60,667 nt of DNA, taken from assembly GCA_036559465.1 (NCBI GenBank), contig DATBTC010000018.1, forward strand, positions 1-60,667, read 5' to 3'. Source of the stretch: JAHFPN01 sp036559465. GTDB lineage: Bacteria > Pseudomonadota > Alphaproteobacteria > Rhizobiales > Xanthobacteraceae. The translations under genes were made by a program, and so were the position numbers. Below the pieces are notes generated by a model that was not told the DNA's origin, did not search any database, and saw nothing but the letters and a program-made list of their open reading frames with translations. Of the stretch, positions 35,444 through 43,392 are shown piece by piece; the stretch's first letter is position 1, and the number at the start of each line of letters is the position of its first letter.

Positions 35444-36148
35444 ATGCGTCTTCTCGTTTCGGCTTTTTTGTCGATCCTGCTCGCGCAAGCGGCCGCGGCG
35501 CAGTCGCCGGCGCCCCGTGCGGTCGATCCCGCGGAGCTGCGCGCGCTCGCAGCCAATTATGAGCTCGCCAACGCCGACGGCAACCGCAAGTGCAAGATTA
35601 CGCTCGACCAGAAGCCGGCCGGCGGCGCCTTCACGCTGCTCTATGACCGCCCGGAATGCATCAAGCTGTTCGGCTTTCTCGGCGAGGTGACGGCATGGGC
35701 GCCAGGGCCGGCCGGCTCGATCAAGTTCGTGCGCGCGAACGGCCGCATGGTGGCCGAATTCACCGAAGGCGTCGGCGGCGTCTATGAAGCGATCCGCGAG
35801 GGCGACGCGGTCTATTTCCTCGCCAATCTGCAGTTCGTCGACCCGAAGGAATTCGCGCAACCGGCGGACCTGATCGGCAACTGGAATATCGCGCGCCCGA
35901 CCGGGACCGCCACCTGCCAGCTCGTTTTCACCGATCAGCCGTCGGACGACGAGGGCTTCAAGCTCAGCGTGCAGCCCGGATGCGACGCCACGCTGCTCCG
36001 CTTCGATCCGGCTTCCTGGCGCCTGGAGCGCGGCGACGTCGTGCTGCAATCGAAACAAGGCGAGCGGCTGCGCTTCGGCAAGCAAGAAGGCGGCGACTGG
36101 GCCAAGGTGCCGGAACTGCCGACACCGTTGGTGATGAAGCGGCCTTGA
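35444..36148 (+). CDS. AprI/Inh-type metalloprotease inhibitor protein with two repeats
   Basis: A 234-residue exported protein. Signal peptide residues 1-19 (AAA-QS). Two Inh-like beta-barrel repeats follow, about residues 37-118 and 142-225. Each has one cysteine pair with exactly the same separation: C50/C72 and C158/C180, and each ends in a W/Y-containing strand (TAWAPG; ASWRLERG). The single-domain Inh proteins inhibit serralysin-type proteases. Here the chain is twice as long. GAGGTG precedes the start. Confidence 0.8.
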   Translation: MRLLVSAFLSILLAQAAAAQSPAPRAVDPAELRALAANYELANADGNRKCKITLDQKPAGGAFTLLYDRPECIKLFGFLGEVTAWAPGPAGSIKFVRANGRMVAEFTEGVGGVYEAIREGDAVYFLANLQFVDPKEFAQPADLIGNWNIARPTGTATCQLVFTDQPSDDEGFKLSVQPGCDATLLRFDPASWRLERGDVVLQSKQGERLRFGKQEGGDWAKVPELPTPLVMKRP

Positions 36149-36155
36149 ATATTCT

Positions 36156-36245
36156 GTCATGCCCGGCCTTGTGCCGGGCATCCACGAATTTCTTTCATGC
36201 TGAGATTCAAAGACGTAGATGGCCGGGACACGCCCGGCCATGACG
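36156..36245. repeat. dispersed palindromic intergenic element, copy 2
   Basis: Same design as 15951-16023: hairpins ATGCCCGGC-CTTGT-GCCGGGCAT and TGGCCGGG-ACAC-GCCCGGCCA with GTCAT/ATGAC ends, but a longer middle (about 38 bases). It directly abuts the stop of the radC remnant. Confidence 0.8.
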
Positions 36246-36246
36246 A

Positions 36247-36423
36247 TTAAGGGATAAGCCTCAACCCCTTCAGGCTCGCGTGGCCTTCCCGGCCGACGAT
36301 GATGTGGTCGTGGACCTCGATGCCGAGCGGCTTGGCCACGTCCACGATCTGCTTGGTCATCTGGATGTCGGCGCGCGACGGCGTCGGATCGCCGGACGGA
36401 TGATTGTGCTCCGCTTGGCAGGC
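36247..36423 (-). pseudogene. radC: radC C-terminal remnant
   Basis: The minus strand reads as the last 55 or so residues of RadC (JAB/MPN domain), beginning at the HNHPSGD metal-site motif and continuing ADIQMTKQIVDVAKPLGIEV, HDHIIVG and HASLKGLRLI, then stop. The first roughly 170 residues, including the remaining catalytic part, are absent: the upstream DNA is the end of map. radC follows map in related genomes, so an internal deletion is the simple explanation. There is no start codon or ribosome site for the fragment. Confidence 0.88.
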
Positions 36424-36428
36424 ATGGC

Positions 36429-37259
36429 TCAGGCGGCCGTGCGATAGGGCGGCTTGTGCAGGCCCTTGGGCGAGAGCGTGAAAATCTCGTAACCGGTCTC
36501 GGTCACCGCCACCGTGTGCTCGAATTGGGCCGATAGCGAGCGGTCGCGCGTCACCGCGGTCCAGCCGTCGGACAGCACCTTCACGTGCGGCCGGCCGAGA
36601 TTGATCATGGGCTCGACGGTGAAGAACATGCCCGGGCGCAGCACCGGCCCCTCGCCTTTGCGCCCGACGTGCACGACGTTGGGCTCATCATGGAACAGGC
36701 GGCCGACGCCATGGCCGCAGAAATCGCGCACTACGCTCATGTGATTGGGTTCGACCACCGCCTGGATCGCAGCGCCGATATCACCGACGGCGCCGCCCGG
36801 CCGGATCGTGGCGATGCCCGCCATCATGGCGTCGTAGGTCACTTCAACGAGCCGTTCGGCGCGGCGCGGGACCTCGCCGACGCCGTACATGCGGCTCGAA
36901 TCGCCGTGCCAGCCGTCGAGCACCAGCGTCACGTCGATATTGACGATGTCGCCGTCGCGCAGCGGCTTGTCGTTGGGGATGCCGTGGCAGACCACGTGGT
37001 TGATCGAAGTGCAGATCGACTTCTCATAGCCGCGATACATGAGCGTCGCCGGCAGCGCGCCGTGGTCGCGGGCGAATTCGAACACGAACCGGTCGAGTGA
37101 CTCGGTGGTGACGCCGGGCGCTACGCGCTCGTCGAGCAGGTCGAGCACCTCGGCCACGAGATGGCCGGCCTTGCGCATGCCGGCAAAGCCTTCGGGCCCG
37201 TGCAGCTTGATCTGCCCTGTCTTGCGTAACGGTGCGGTGGCGGCTTCGACGTAGGTCAT
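36429..37259 (-). CDS. map: type I methionine aminopeptidase
   Basis: Removes N-terminal Met from new proteins. 276 residues. The metal ligands are visible in order: HGIPNDKPLRDGDIVNIDV (Asp), DSSRMYGVG (Asp), GHGVGRLFHDEP (His), FTVEPMI (Glu) and QFEHTVAVTE (Glu). The start at 37259 (MTYVEAATAPLRKTG) fits rhizobial orthologues and has AGAGG close upstream; an ATG at 37292 would add 11 residues. Its end is intact right up to the radC deletion junction. Confidence 0.94.
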   Translation of the reverse strand: MTYVEAATAPLRKTGQIKLHGPEGFAGMRKAGHLVAEVLDLLDERVAPGVTTESLDRFVFEFARDHGALPATLMYRGYEKSICTSINHVVCHGIPNDKPLRDGDIVNIDVTLVLDGWHGDSSRMYGVGEVPRRAERLVEVTYDAMMAGIATIRPGGAVGDIGAAIQAVVEPNHMSVVRDFCGHGVGRLFHDEPNVVHVGRKGEGPVLRPGMFFTVEPMINLGRPHVKVLSDGWTAVTRDRSLSAQFEHTVAVTETGYEIFTLSPKGLHKPPYRTAA

Positions 37260-37310
37260 GGGGCCTCTTGGAACCTCAATGTAGGCCATCATTTCGCAGG
37301 TGCAAGAAAA

Positions 37311-38033
37311 TCATCCCAGCACCGGTACGGGACCCGCTATCTCGATCGCATCGGTGGAAATACGACAACGCAGCGCCATGGCCTCTACCCCCGCGGCCCG
37401 TGCGCTATCGAAGGCCTTGCCATAGGCGGGGTCGATGTCGCGGGCGAGCGCGACGCTTTCGGCCGAGCCGATCTGCACTAGAAACAGCAGCACGGAACGG
37501 GCGCCGCCTTTCGTCTCGCGGGCCAATTCGTCGAGATGCTTGGCGCCCCGCTCGGTGACGGCATCGGGGAATTCGGCGCGGCCCGGCTTGCGCATCATGT
37601 GAACGTTCTTGACCTCGAGGAAGCAGGACGGGCGGCCATCGCGCTCCAACAGAAAATCGACGCGACTGGCCTTGCCGTAGCGCACCTCGCTACGGATTCG
37701 CTGGTAGCCGTCGAGACCGGCGATTTTTCCAGCCGCGAGCGCCTCAGCCACGAGCTTGTTCGGATGCCCGGTATTGACGCCGACCAGCTCCGGACCGGAG
37801 CCGAAATCCACTTCGACCAGCTCCCAGCTATAGGGAAGCTTGCGGGTGAGACTGTCCGACTTGGAAAGCCATACGCGCGAGCCCGGCTCCATGATCCCGA
37901 GCATGGAGCCGGGATTGGCGACGTGCGCGGTGATCGCGCTGCCGTCGGGCATCACCACGTCGGCGAGAAAGCGCTTGTAGCGCTTGATCAGTTTCGCGGG
38001 GATCAGGGGCGTCGGGAATCGCATTCCGCTCAC
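37311..38033 (-). CDS. sfsA: DNA/RNA nuclease SfsA
   Basis: A 240-residue SfsA protein. Family blocks: KRYKRFLADV, HVANPGSMLGI, GVNTGHPNKL, RVDFLLE and VEVKNVH (the PD-(D/E)xK-like core; written here as FLEVKNVHMMR), plus FPDAVTERGAKHLDEL. Earlier named sugar fermentation stimulation protein; nuclease activity was shown for relatives. It overlaps the next gene by ATGA. Confidence 0.94.
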   Translation of the reverse strand: MSGMRFPTPLIPAKLIKRYKRFLADVVMPDGSAITAHVANPGSMLGIMEPGSRVWLSKSDSLTRKLPYSWELVEVDFGSGPELVGVNTGHPNKLVAEALAAGKIAGLDGYQRIRSEVRYGKASRVDFLLERDGRPSCFLEVKNVHMMRKPGRAEFPDAVTERGAKHLDELARETKGGARSVLLFLVQIGSAESVALARDIDPAYGKAFDSARAAGVEAMALRCRISTDAIEIAGPVPVLG

Positions 38034-39007
38034 GCCGCGATCTTGCCGCCCAGCTCGTCCTCGATATGGATGCGGATGATCTCCTCGAAGGTCCGCTCGG
38101 GTTGAAAACCGAGCGCGAGACCGCGCCGCGCGTCGAAGCGGGTCGGCCAGCCCTCGACAATCTTGGCGACCAGGGGATCGGTCTGGCGGCGAATGCGGGC
38201 GACCACCTTGTCGCCGGCAACGCGGCGCAGCGCCTCGATCTGCTCGGCCACGGTGCAGCAGACGCCGGGCATGGTGATGCCGACGCGCGGGCCGATTTTC
38301 TCGCGCGACAGCTCCGCGCCGTGCAGCAGGAAGCCGATCGCGGCGCGCGGGCTGGCGTGGGTGTGCAGCACGGTGTCGGGAACCGGCAGCACTGCCTCAT
38401 GGCCGGCGAGTGGCTCGCGGATGATGTTGGAGAAGAAGCCCGAGGCCGCCTTGTTGGGCTTGCCCGGCCGCACCACGATGCTCGGGAGCCGGATGCCGAC
38501 GCCTTCGAGAAATCCGCGGCGGGTATAGTCGGCTAGCAGCAGTTCGCCGATCGACTTCTGGGTGCCGTAGGACGTGAGTGGCGTGAGGTGGAACTCGTCG
38601 GGGATGGCGTTCGGAAACGGCGCGCCGAAAACGGCGATCGAACTTGTGAACACCAATTTCGGTTTATGCCCGCGGGCGCGGATCGCTTCCAGCAAGAAAC
38701 GCATGCCGTCGAGATTGATGCGGTAACCCTTTTCGAAATCGGTCTCGGCTTCGCCCGAGACGATGGCCGCCAGATGAAAAATCATCTCGGGCGCGTCGGC
38801 GACAAGCGCCGCCGCCTCGCCCGGCACCGTGATATCGCCGGCCCGCGTCGATACCTTGAAGCTCACGCCCTTGGGCACCGCGGGTTCGACCACGTCCTGC
38901 AGAGTCATGCGCTCGATGGGCTTGCCGCCGATATGCGGGTCGCGCGCCAGCCGTTGCACAAGCTTCTGCCCGATCATGCCGGCGGCGCCGATGACGAGGA
39001 CGTGCAT
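38030..39007 (-). CDS. denD: D-erythronate dehydrogenase-like NAD-dependent epimerase/dehydratase
   Basis: A 325-residue extended SDR. GAAGMIGQKLVQRL near residue 7, catalytic SSIAVFG near 122 and YGTQKSIGELLL near 149 (YxxxK). Overall arrangement and length match DenD, which oxidises D-erythronate to 2-keto-D-erythronate. The usual partners (four-carbon acid sugar kinase OtnK and isomerase OtnI) are not beside it. The start is ATG at 39007; it is cotranscribed with an SDR 8 bases upstream and overlaps sfsA. Confidence 0.85.
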   Translation of the reverse strand: MHVLVIGAAGMIGQKLVQRLARDPHIGGKPIERMTLQDVVEPAVPKGVSFKVSTRAGDITVPGEAAALVADAPEMIFHLAAIVSGEAETDFEKGYRINLDGMRFLLEAIRARGHKPKLVFTSSIAVFGAPFPNAIPDEFHLTPLTSYGTQKSIGELLLADYTRRGFLEGVGIRLPSIVVRPGKPNKAASGFFSNIIREPLAGHEAVLPVPDTVLHTHASPRAAIGFLLHGAELSREKIGPRVGITMPGVCCTVAEQIEALRRVAGDKVVARIRRQTDPLVAKIVEGWPTRFDARRGLALGFQPERTFEEIIRIHIEDELGGKIAA

Positions 39008-39015
39008 GCCTGTGC

Positions 39016-39762
39016 TCAAAGCGAGAACCCTCCGTCCACCATGTGAATCGCGCCGGTGGTGTAGGCGGCATCGTCGGACGCGAGATAAACGGCCATGGCC
39101 GCGATCTCCTGCGCGGTGCCCAGCCGGCCGATCGGTTGGCGATCGACGAAGGCCTGGCGCACGGCGGTTTCGGTCTGGCCGGTGTTCTTGGCGAGCGTTT
39201 TGATGCGATCGTCGAGCGACGGCGACTGGATCGTGCCGGGGCAGATGGCGTTGGCGCGGATGCCCTTCTTGATGAAGTCGGCAGCCACTGCCTTGGTCAG
39301 CCCGATTACAGCGGCCTTGCTCGTCCCATAGACATAGCGGTTCGGCAGGCCGCCGAGCGAGGAAGCGATCGAGGAAATATTGATGATCGAGCCGCCGCCC
39401 TTGGCGAGCATGCCCGGGAGAAAGGCGCGGATGGTGCGGTGCATGGATTTTACGTTGAGATCCATGGAAAAATCCCAATCGGCCTCGGAGCATTCGAGCA
39501 CCGAGCCGTGGTGCACGTAGCCGGCGCAATTAGCGAGCACGTCGATATTGCCCACGCTTTTGGCGAGTGCGTCGACTTCCGCGGTCTTCATCGCATCGAG
39601 CTTTTTGCAATCGGCGCCGGCGAGTCCTTCCAGCTTCTTCGGGTCGAGATCGGTGGCGATGACCTTGGCGCCTTCGGCCAGGAACGCCTCGGCGATGGCG
39701 CGGCCGATGCCCTGGCCGGCAGCGGTGACGACGCTGACTTTACCCTTCAAACGATTAGCCAT
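39016..39762 (-). CDS. SDR family oxidoreductase, 2-keto-3-deoxy-L-fuconate dehydrogenase/DHRS6-like
   Basis: A 248-residue classical SDR. TAAGQGIGRAIAEAF near residue 13, NCAGYVHHGS near 79, Ser in ISSIASSLGG near 131 and YGTSK near 144. The DCKKLDA segment and GTIQSPSLDDRI are typical of the KDFD/DHRS6 branch that acts on short hydroxy acids. It lies in a minus-strand string with denD and sfsA. The substrate is inferred from family only. Confidence 0.87.
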   Translation of the reverse strand: MANRLKGKVSVVTAAGQGIGRAIAEAFLAEGAKVIATDLDPKKLEGLAGADCKKLDAMKTAEVDALAKSVGNIDVLANCAGYVHHGSVLECSEADWDFSMDLNVKSMHRTIRAFLPGMLAKGGGSIINISSIASSLGGLPNRYVYGTSKAAVIGLTKAVAADFIKKGIRANAICPGTIQSPSLDDRIKTLAKNTGQTETAVRQAFVDRQPIGRLGTAQEIAAMAVYLASDDAAYTTGAIHMVDGGFSL

Positions 39763-39775
39763 GCGATTTCTCCAT

Positions 39776-40489
39776 TCACAACGTATTACGGATTTCTTCC
39801 AAGCGGCGGTGCTGGCGGCCGTTGGCGTCGAAATTCTCAGGGCTTAGCCAGCGCTCGAAGGCGGCGCGGCAGCGCGGCCATTCGCCGTCGAGCATCGAAT
39901 ACCACGCGGTGTCGCGGTTGCGGCCTTTGGCGATCATGTGCTGGCGCGAGACGCCCTCGAACGTGAAGCCCAAGCGCTCGGCGGCGCGGCGCGAGGCGGC
40001 ATTGAGCGAATTGCATTTCCACTCGTAGCGCCGGTAGCCGAGCGTCTCGAACACGTAGCGGGCAAGGAGATACTGCGCCTCGGTCGCGAGCGGCGTCTGC
40101 TGCAAAGCCGGCGAATAGACGATGTGGCCGATTTCGCAAACCCGCATGGCCGGACGGATTTCCATGATCGTCGCGACGCCGACGGCGCGATCCGACGCAT
40201 CGACGATCGTGTAATAATACGGGTCCTCCAGTGTCGCTCGGCCCGCAAGCCATTCGAAAAAGGCCGGTTCGTTCGCGAACGGGCCGTAGGAAGACATATA
40301 GGTCCAGATGTGATCCTGGCCCTTGACCGCGTTCCACAGGCTCGCGCCATGGCGCGCCGCGTCGAGCTTCACGACTCGGCCAAAACGGCCCTCCAGCACG
40401 ACCGGCCCGGGCCGTGTCGCCGGCGTCGCGTCGACTTTCGACCCCACCGGCATTTCCGCAGGGAGCGGCGCTTTCATTGCTGCGGTCAC
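39776..40489 (-). CDS. GNAT family N-acetyltransferase (RimJ/RimL-like)
   Basis: A 237-residue protein. The acetyltransferase core covers residues about 45-200 (VGVATIMEIRPAMRVCEIGH, EAQYLLARYVFETLGYRRYEWKCNSLNAASRRAAERLGFTFEG in the RimL manner, given here as positions). It overlaps the upstream lyase gene by ATGA, suggesting translational coupling. The acceptor is unknown. Confidence 0.87.
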   Translation of the reverse strand: MTAAMKAPLPAEMPVGSKVDATPATRPGPVVLEGRFGRVVKLDAARHGASLWNAVKGQDHIWTYMSSYGPFANEPAFFEWLAGRATLEDPYYYTIVDASDRAVGVATIMEIRPAMRVCEIGHIVYSPALQQTPLATEAQYLLARYVFETLGYRRYEWKCNSLNAASRRAAERLGFTFEGVSRQHMIAKGRNRDTAWYSMLDGEWPRCRAAFERWLSPENFDANGRQHRRLEEIRNTL

Positions 40490-41334
40490 GATTTTTCCTG
40501 CGGCTGTCGATCTTTGTAGAAAAATTTGTTGATCTCTGCGCCTGGTGCCGCGTCGGCGAATCCGTCGAACTTTCCTAGTTCGGCGATTTGCTTAGCAACG
40601 CGCATGAACCCACCCCAGGCCGAACGCGCCAACGACCCGCCGACACTTATGCGGCGCACGCCGAGCGCTTCCGCGTCCTTCACCGTGAGCCCCATCGGCG
40701 TGCCGATCAGTAAATTCAAGGGCTTTGGCGCGACCGCTTTCACGACTGCTGAGATATGCTCAGGTTTGCTGATGCCGGGTGCGTATAAGCAATCCGCCCC
40801 CGCACCTGCATAGGATTTCAACCGCGCGATAGTCTCATCGAGATCGGGCTTGCCGATCAGGAAACACTCTGCGCGGCCAACCAGCAGCGTATCTCCGCCT
40901 GCTTTGTCGATGGCAGCACGCGCGGCGCGGATGCGCGCCACGGCCGTATCGAGATCGTACAACGGATTGTCCTTGTCCCTTTTCGAGTCTTCGATGGAGA
41001 GTCCAGCGACGCCTGTTTCGACGGCCAGCCTGACACTTTCTGCGACGCCCGCGGGGTCGTGTGCGAAGCCCCCTTCGAAATCGGCATTCACGGGCACGTC
41101 CGTGCCGGAAACGATCTCGTCCAAATGCGCGAGAACCATCTCGCGGGTCACGGCATTGTCGTGAAAACCTCTCGACCAGGCGAAACCGGCCGAGGTCGTT
41201 GCCAGCGCCTTGAAGCCAAGACCTTGCAGGTAACGCGCGCTTCCGATGTCCCAAGGGTTCGGGATAACGAAACAACCGGACTCGTGGAGCTTGTGGAAGG
41301 CGCGGCGTTTTTCGGCGACGGAGGGACGGCTCAT
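40486..41334 (-). CDS. isocitrate lyase/PEP mutase family protein
   Basis: A 282-residue TIM-barrel. FVIPNPWDIGSARYL near residue 23, TSAGFAWSRG near 47, metal-binding ADFEGGFA near 83 and AGLSIEDSKRDKDNPLYD near 110. The KKCGH motif that holds the catalytic Cys of true isocitrate lyases is absent, so an oxaloacetate decarboxylase or carboxy-PEP-type lyase is more likely. An ATGA overlap links it to the GNAT gene. Start at the ATG at 41334. Confidence 0.87.
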   Translation of the reverse strand: MSRPSVAEKRRAFHKLHESGCFVIPNPWDIGSARYLQGLGFKALATTSAGFAWSRGFHDNAVTREMVLAHLDEIVSGTDVPVNADFEGGFAHDPAGVAESVRLAVETGVAGLSIEDSKRDKDNPLYDLDTAVARIRAARAAIDKAGGDTLLVGRAECFLIGKPDLDETIARLKSYAGAGADCLYAPGISKPEHISAVVKAVAPKPLNLLIGTPMGLTVKDAEALGVRRISVGGSLARSAWGGFMRVAKQIAELGKFDGFADAAPGAEINKFFYKDRQPQEKS

Positions 41335-41438
41335 GGACAAGTCTCACTGCATCGAGGAAATCGACCGAACCTGTCACGATCGCTCGGCGTGCGACAGCGC
41401 ATTTCGGTGATCGCTGTCATTGCCGGAAGCGATTGCGG

Positions 41439-43262
41439 CTAGTGACTATCGCGCGGCGTACCCTTGGTGTGGGCGACATCCTGGTATTTGACCGCGGGCT
41501 TGAGCACCATGCCGCCTTCCAGCTGATCGACCATGCCGCGCTGGATTTCCTGCCAGGGCGTCTGGCTTTTCGGGAACTTGTAGCCGCCCTGGCGCTCGAG
41601 CGCCTTCCTGCGGCGCGCGAGCTCCGCGTTCGAGATCTTAATGTTCGCGGTGCCCTTGTTGAGGTCGATCCTGACAGTGTCGCCGGTCTTCACCAACGCG
41701 AGCCCGCCGCCTGCCGCCGCTTCCGGCGAGGCGTTCAGAATCGAAGGCGAGCCAGAAGTGCCCGACTGACGGCCGTCGCCGATGCAGGGCAAAGACTTGA
41801 TCCCCTTCTTGATGAGTGCTGCCGGCGGCTGCATGTTCACGACTTCGGCCGCGCCCGGATAGCCGATCGGGCCGACGCCACGGATGAACAACATGGTGCG
41901 CTCGTCGATCTTGAGCTTCGGGTCGTCGATGCGCTTGTGATAGTCCTCGCGGCCGTCGAACACGACCGCCCGGCCCTCGAACACACCGGGGTTGCTCTTG
42001 TCGGTGAGATAGCGCTTGCGGAATTCCTCGGAGATCACGCTGGTCTTCATGATCGCCGAGTGGAACAGGTTGCCGCGCAGCACCTTGAAGCCGGCCTTCT
42101 TCTTCATCGGGTGCTTGTAGGGCAGGATCACTTTCTGGTCGGTGATCTTCGCGTTCCTGATGTTCTCGCCCATGGTCTTGCCGTTGACGGTAAGCACGTC
42201 GGGATGGATGCGCTTGTAGCGCAACAGCTCGTTCATCACCGCCGGCAGGCCGCCAGCGCGGAAATACTCCTCGCCGAGATACTCGCCGGCCGGCTGCATA
42301 TTGACCATGAGCGGCACGTCGAAGCCGTATTTCTCCCAGTCATCGATGTCGAGCTTGACGCCGACATGGCGCGCGATGGCGTTGACGTGGATCGGCGCGT
42401 TGGTCGAGCCGCCGATCGCTGAATTGGCGACGATCGCGTTCTCGAACGCCTTGCGGGTGAGGATGTCGGAGGGCTTCATGTCCTCCCACACCATCTCGAC
42501 GATGCGCAGTCCGGTCTGATAGGCGATTTGTCCGCGCTCCTTGTAGGGCGCCGGAATGGCCGCGCAGCCAGGCAGCGACATGCCGAGTGCTTCGGCCATC
42601 GCGTTCATGGTCGAGGCGGTGCCCATGGTGTTGCAGTGGCCGATCGACGGCGCCGAGGCCGCGACCACGTCGACGTATTCCTTGTAATCAATCTCACCGG
42701 CGGCGAGGCGCTCGCGCGCTTTCCACTTCACGGTGCCGGAGCCGGCGCGCTCGCCCTTGTACCAGCCGTTCAGCATCGGCCCGCCGGAAAGCACGATGGC
42801 GGGGAGATTCACCGTGGCCGCCGCCATCAGGCAGGCGGGCGTCGTCTTGTCGCAGCCGGTCAGCAGCACGACGCCGTCGAGCGGATAGCCGTAGAGCACC
42901 TCGACCAGCCCGAGATAGGCGAGATTGCGGTCGAGCGCGGCGGTCGGCCGCTTGCCGGTTTCCTGGATCGGATGCATCGGAAATTCGAAAGCAATGGCGC
43001 CCGCCTCGCGGATGCCCTCGCGCACGCGGTGAGCAAGGTCGAGGTGATGGCGATTGCAAGGCGACAGATCGGAGCCGGTCTGGGCGATGCCGATGATGGG
43101 CTTGCCCGACTGCAACTCGCCGCGGGTAAGGCCGTAGTTCAGGTAGCGCTCGATATAGAGCGCGCTCATGCCCGGATCGTCGGGATTGTCGAACCAGAGC
43201 TTAGAGCGCAGCTTGGCCCCTTTGCCGTTTGCCTTTTGCTTGCTTGCTGGAACCTTGGCCAT
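41439..43262 (-). CDS. IlvD/Edd family dehydratase (sugar-acid dehydratase type)
   Basis: A 607-residue iron-sulfur dehydratase. Three cysteines at the cluster positions are visible: C69 (SPCNRHH), C137 (TGCDKTTPA) and C210 (GHCNTMGTAS). The [2Fe-2S] pattern and length fit the L-arabinonate/D-xylonate/gluconate-type branch rather than amino-acid IlvD. It is divergent from an aminotransferase across a region with a perfect palindrome, and KDG kinase and KDPG aldolase genes lie 3-5 kb away. GGGAGG precedes the start. Confidence 0.9.
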   Translation of the reverse strand: MAKVPASKQKANGKGAKLRSKLWFDNPDDPGMSALYIERYLNYGLTRGELQSGKPIIGIAQTGSDLSPCNRHHLDLAHRVREGIREAGAIAFEFPMHPIQETGKRPTAALDRNLAYLGLVEVLYGYPLDGVVLLTGCDKTTPACLMAAATVNLPAIVLSGGPMLNGWYKGERAGSGTVKWKARERLAAGEIDYKEYVDVVAASAPSIGHCNTMGTASTMNAMAEALGMSLPGCAAIPAPYKERGQIAYQTGLRIVEMVWEDMKPSDILTRKAFENAIVANSAIGGSTNAPIHVNAIARHVGVKLDIDDWEKYGFDVPLMVNMQPAGEYLGEEYFRAGGLPAVMNELLRYKRIHPDVLTVNGKTMGENIRNAKITDQKVILPYKHPMKKKAGFKVLRGNLFHSAIMKTSVISEEFRKRYLTDKSNPGVFEGRAVVFDGREDYHKRIDDPKLKIDERTMLFIRGVGPIGYPGAAEVVNMQPPAALIKKGIKSLPCIGDGRQSGTSGSPSILNASPEAAAGGGLALVKTGDTVRIDLNKGTANIKISNAELARRRKALERQGGYKFPKSQTPWQEIQRGMVDQLEGGMVLKPAVKYQDVAHTKGTPRDSH

Positions 43263-43306
43263 CGCCGCCTCCCGAGCCGCCGGGTCACTTGCCCACGGCC
43301 ATTTTG

Positions 43307-43322
43307 AACCGTTCGAACGGTT
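43307..43322. promoter_or_regulatory. 16-bp perfect palindrome, candidate operator
   Basis: AACCGTTCGAACGGTT lies in the 130-base gap between the divergent dehydratase and aminotransferase genes, 44 bases before the dehydratase ATG and 70 before the aminotransferase ATG. A perfect palindrome with a central CG is the form used by LacI-family and some other sugar regulators. No such regulator is in the window. Confidence 0.5.
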
Positions 43323-43392
43323 TGATTTGAATGGATTTATGCGCCTAAAGTCGGCGCGAAATCAATCGTAAGAAACGCCAGAGGGAGCGTCC

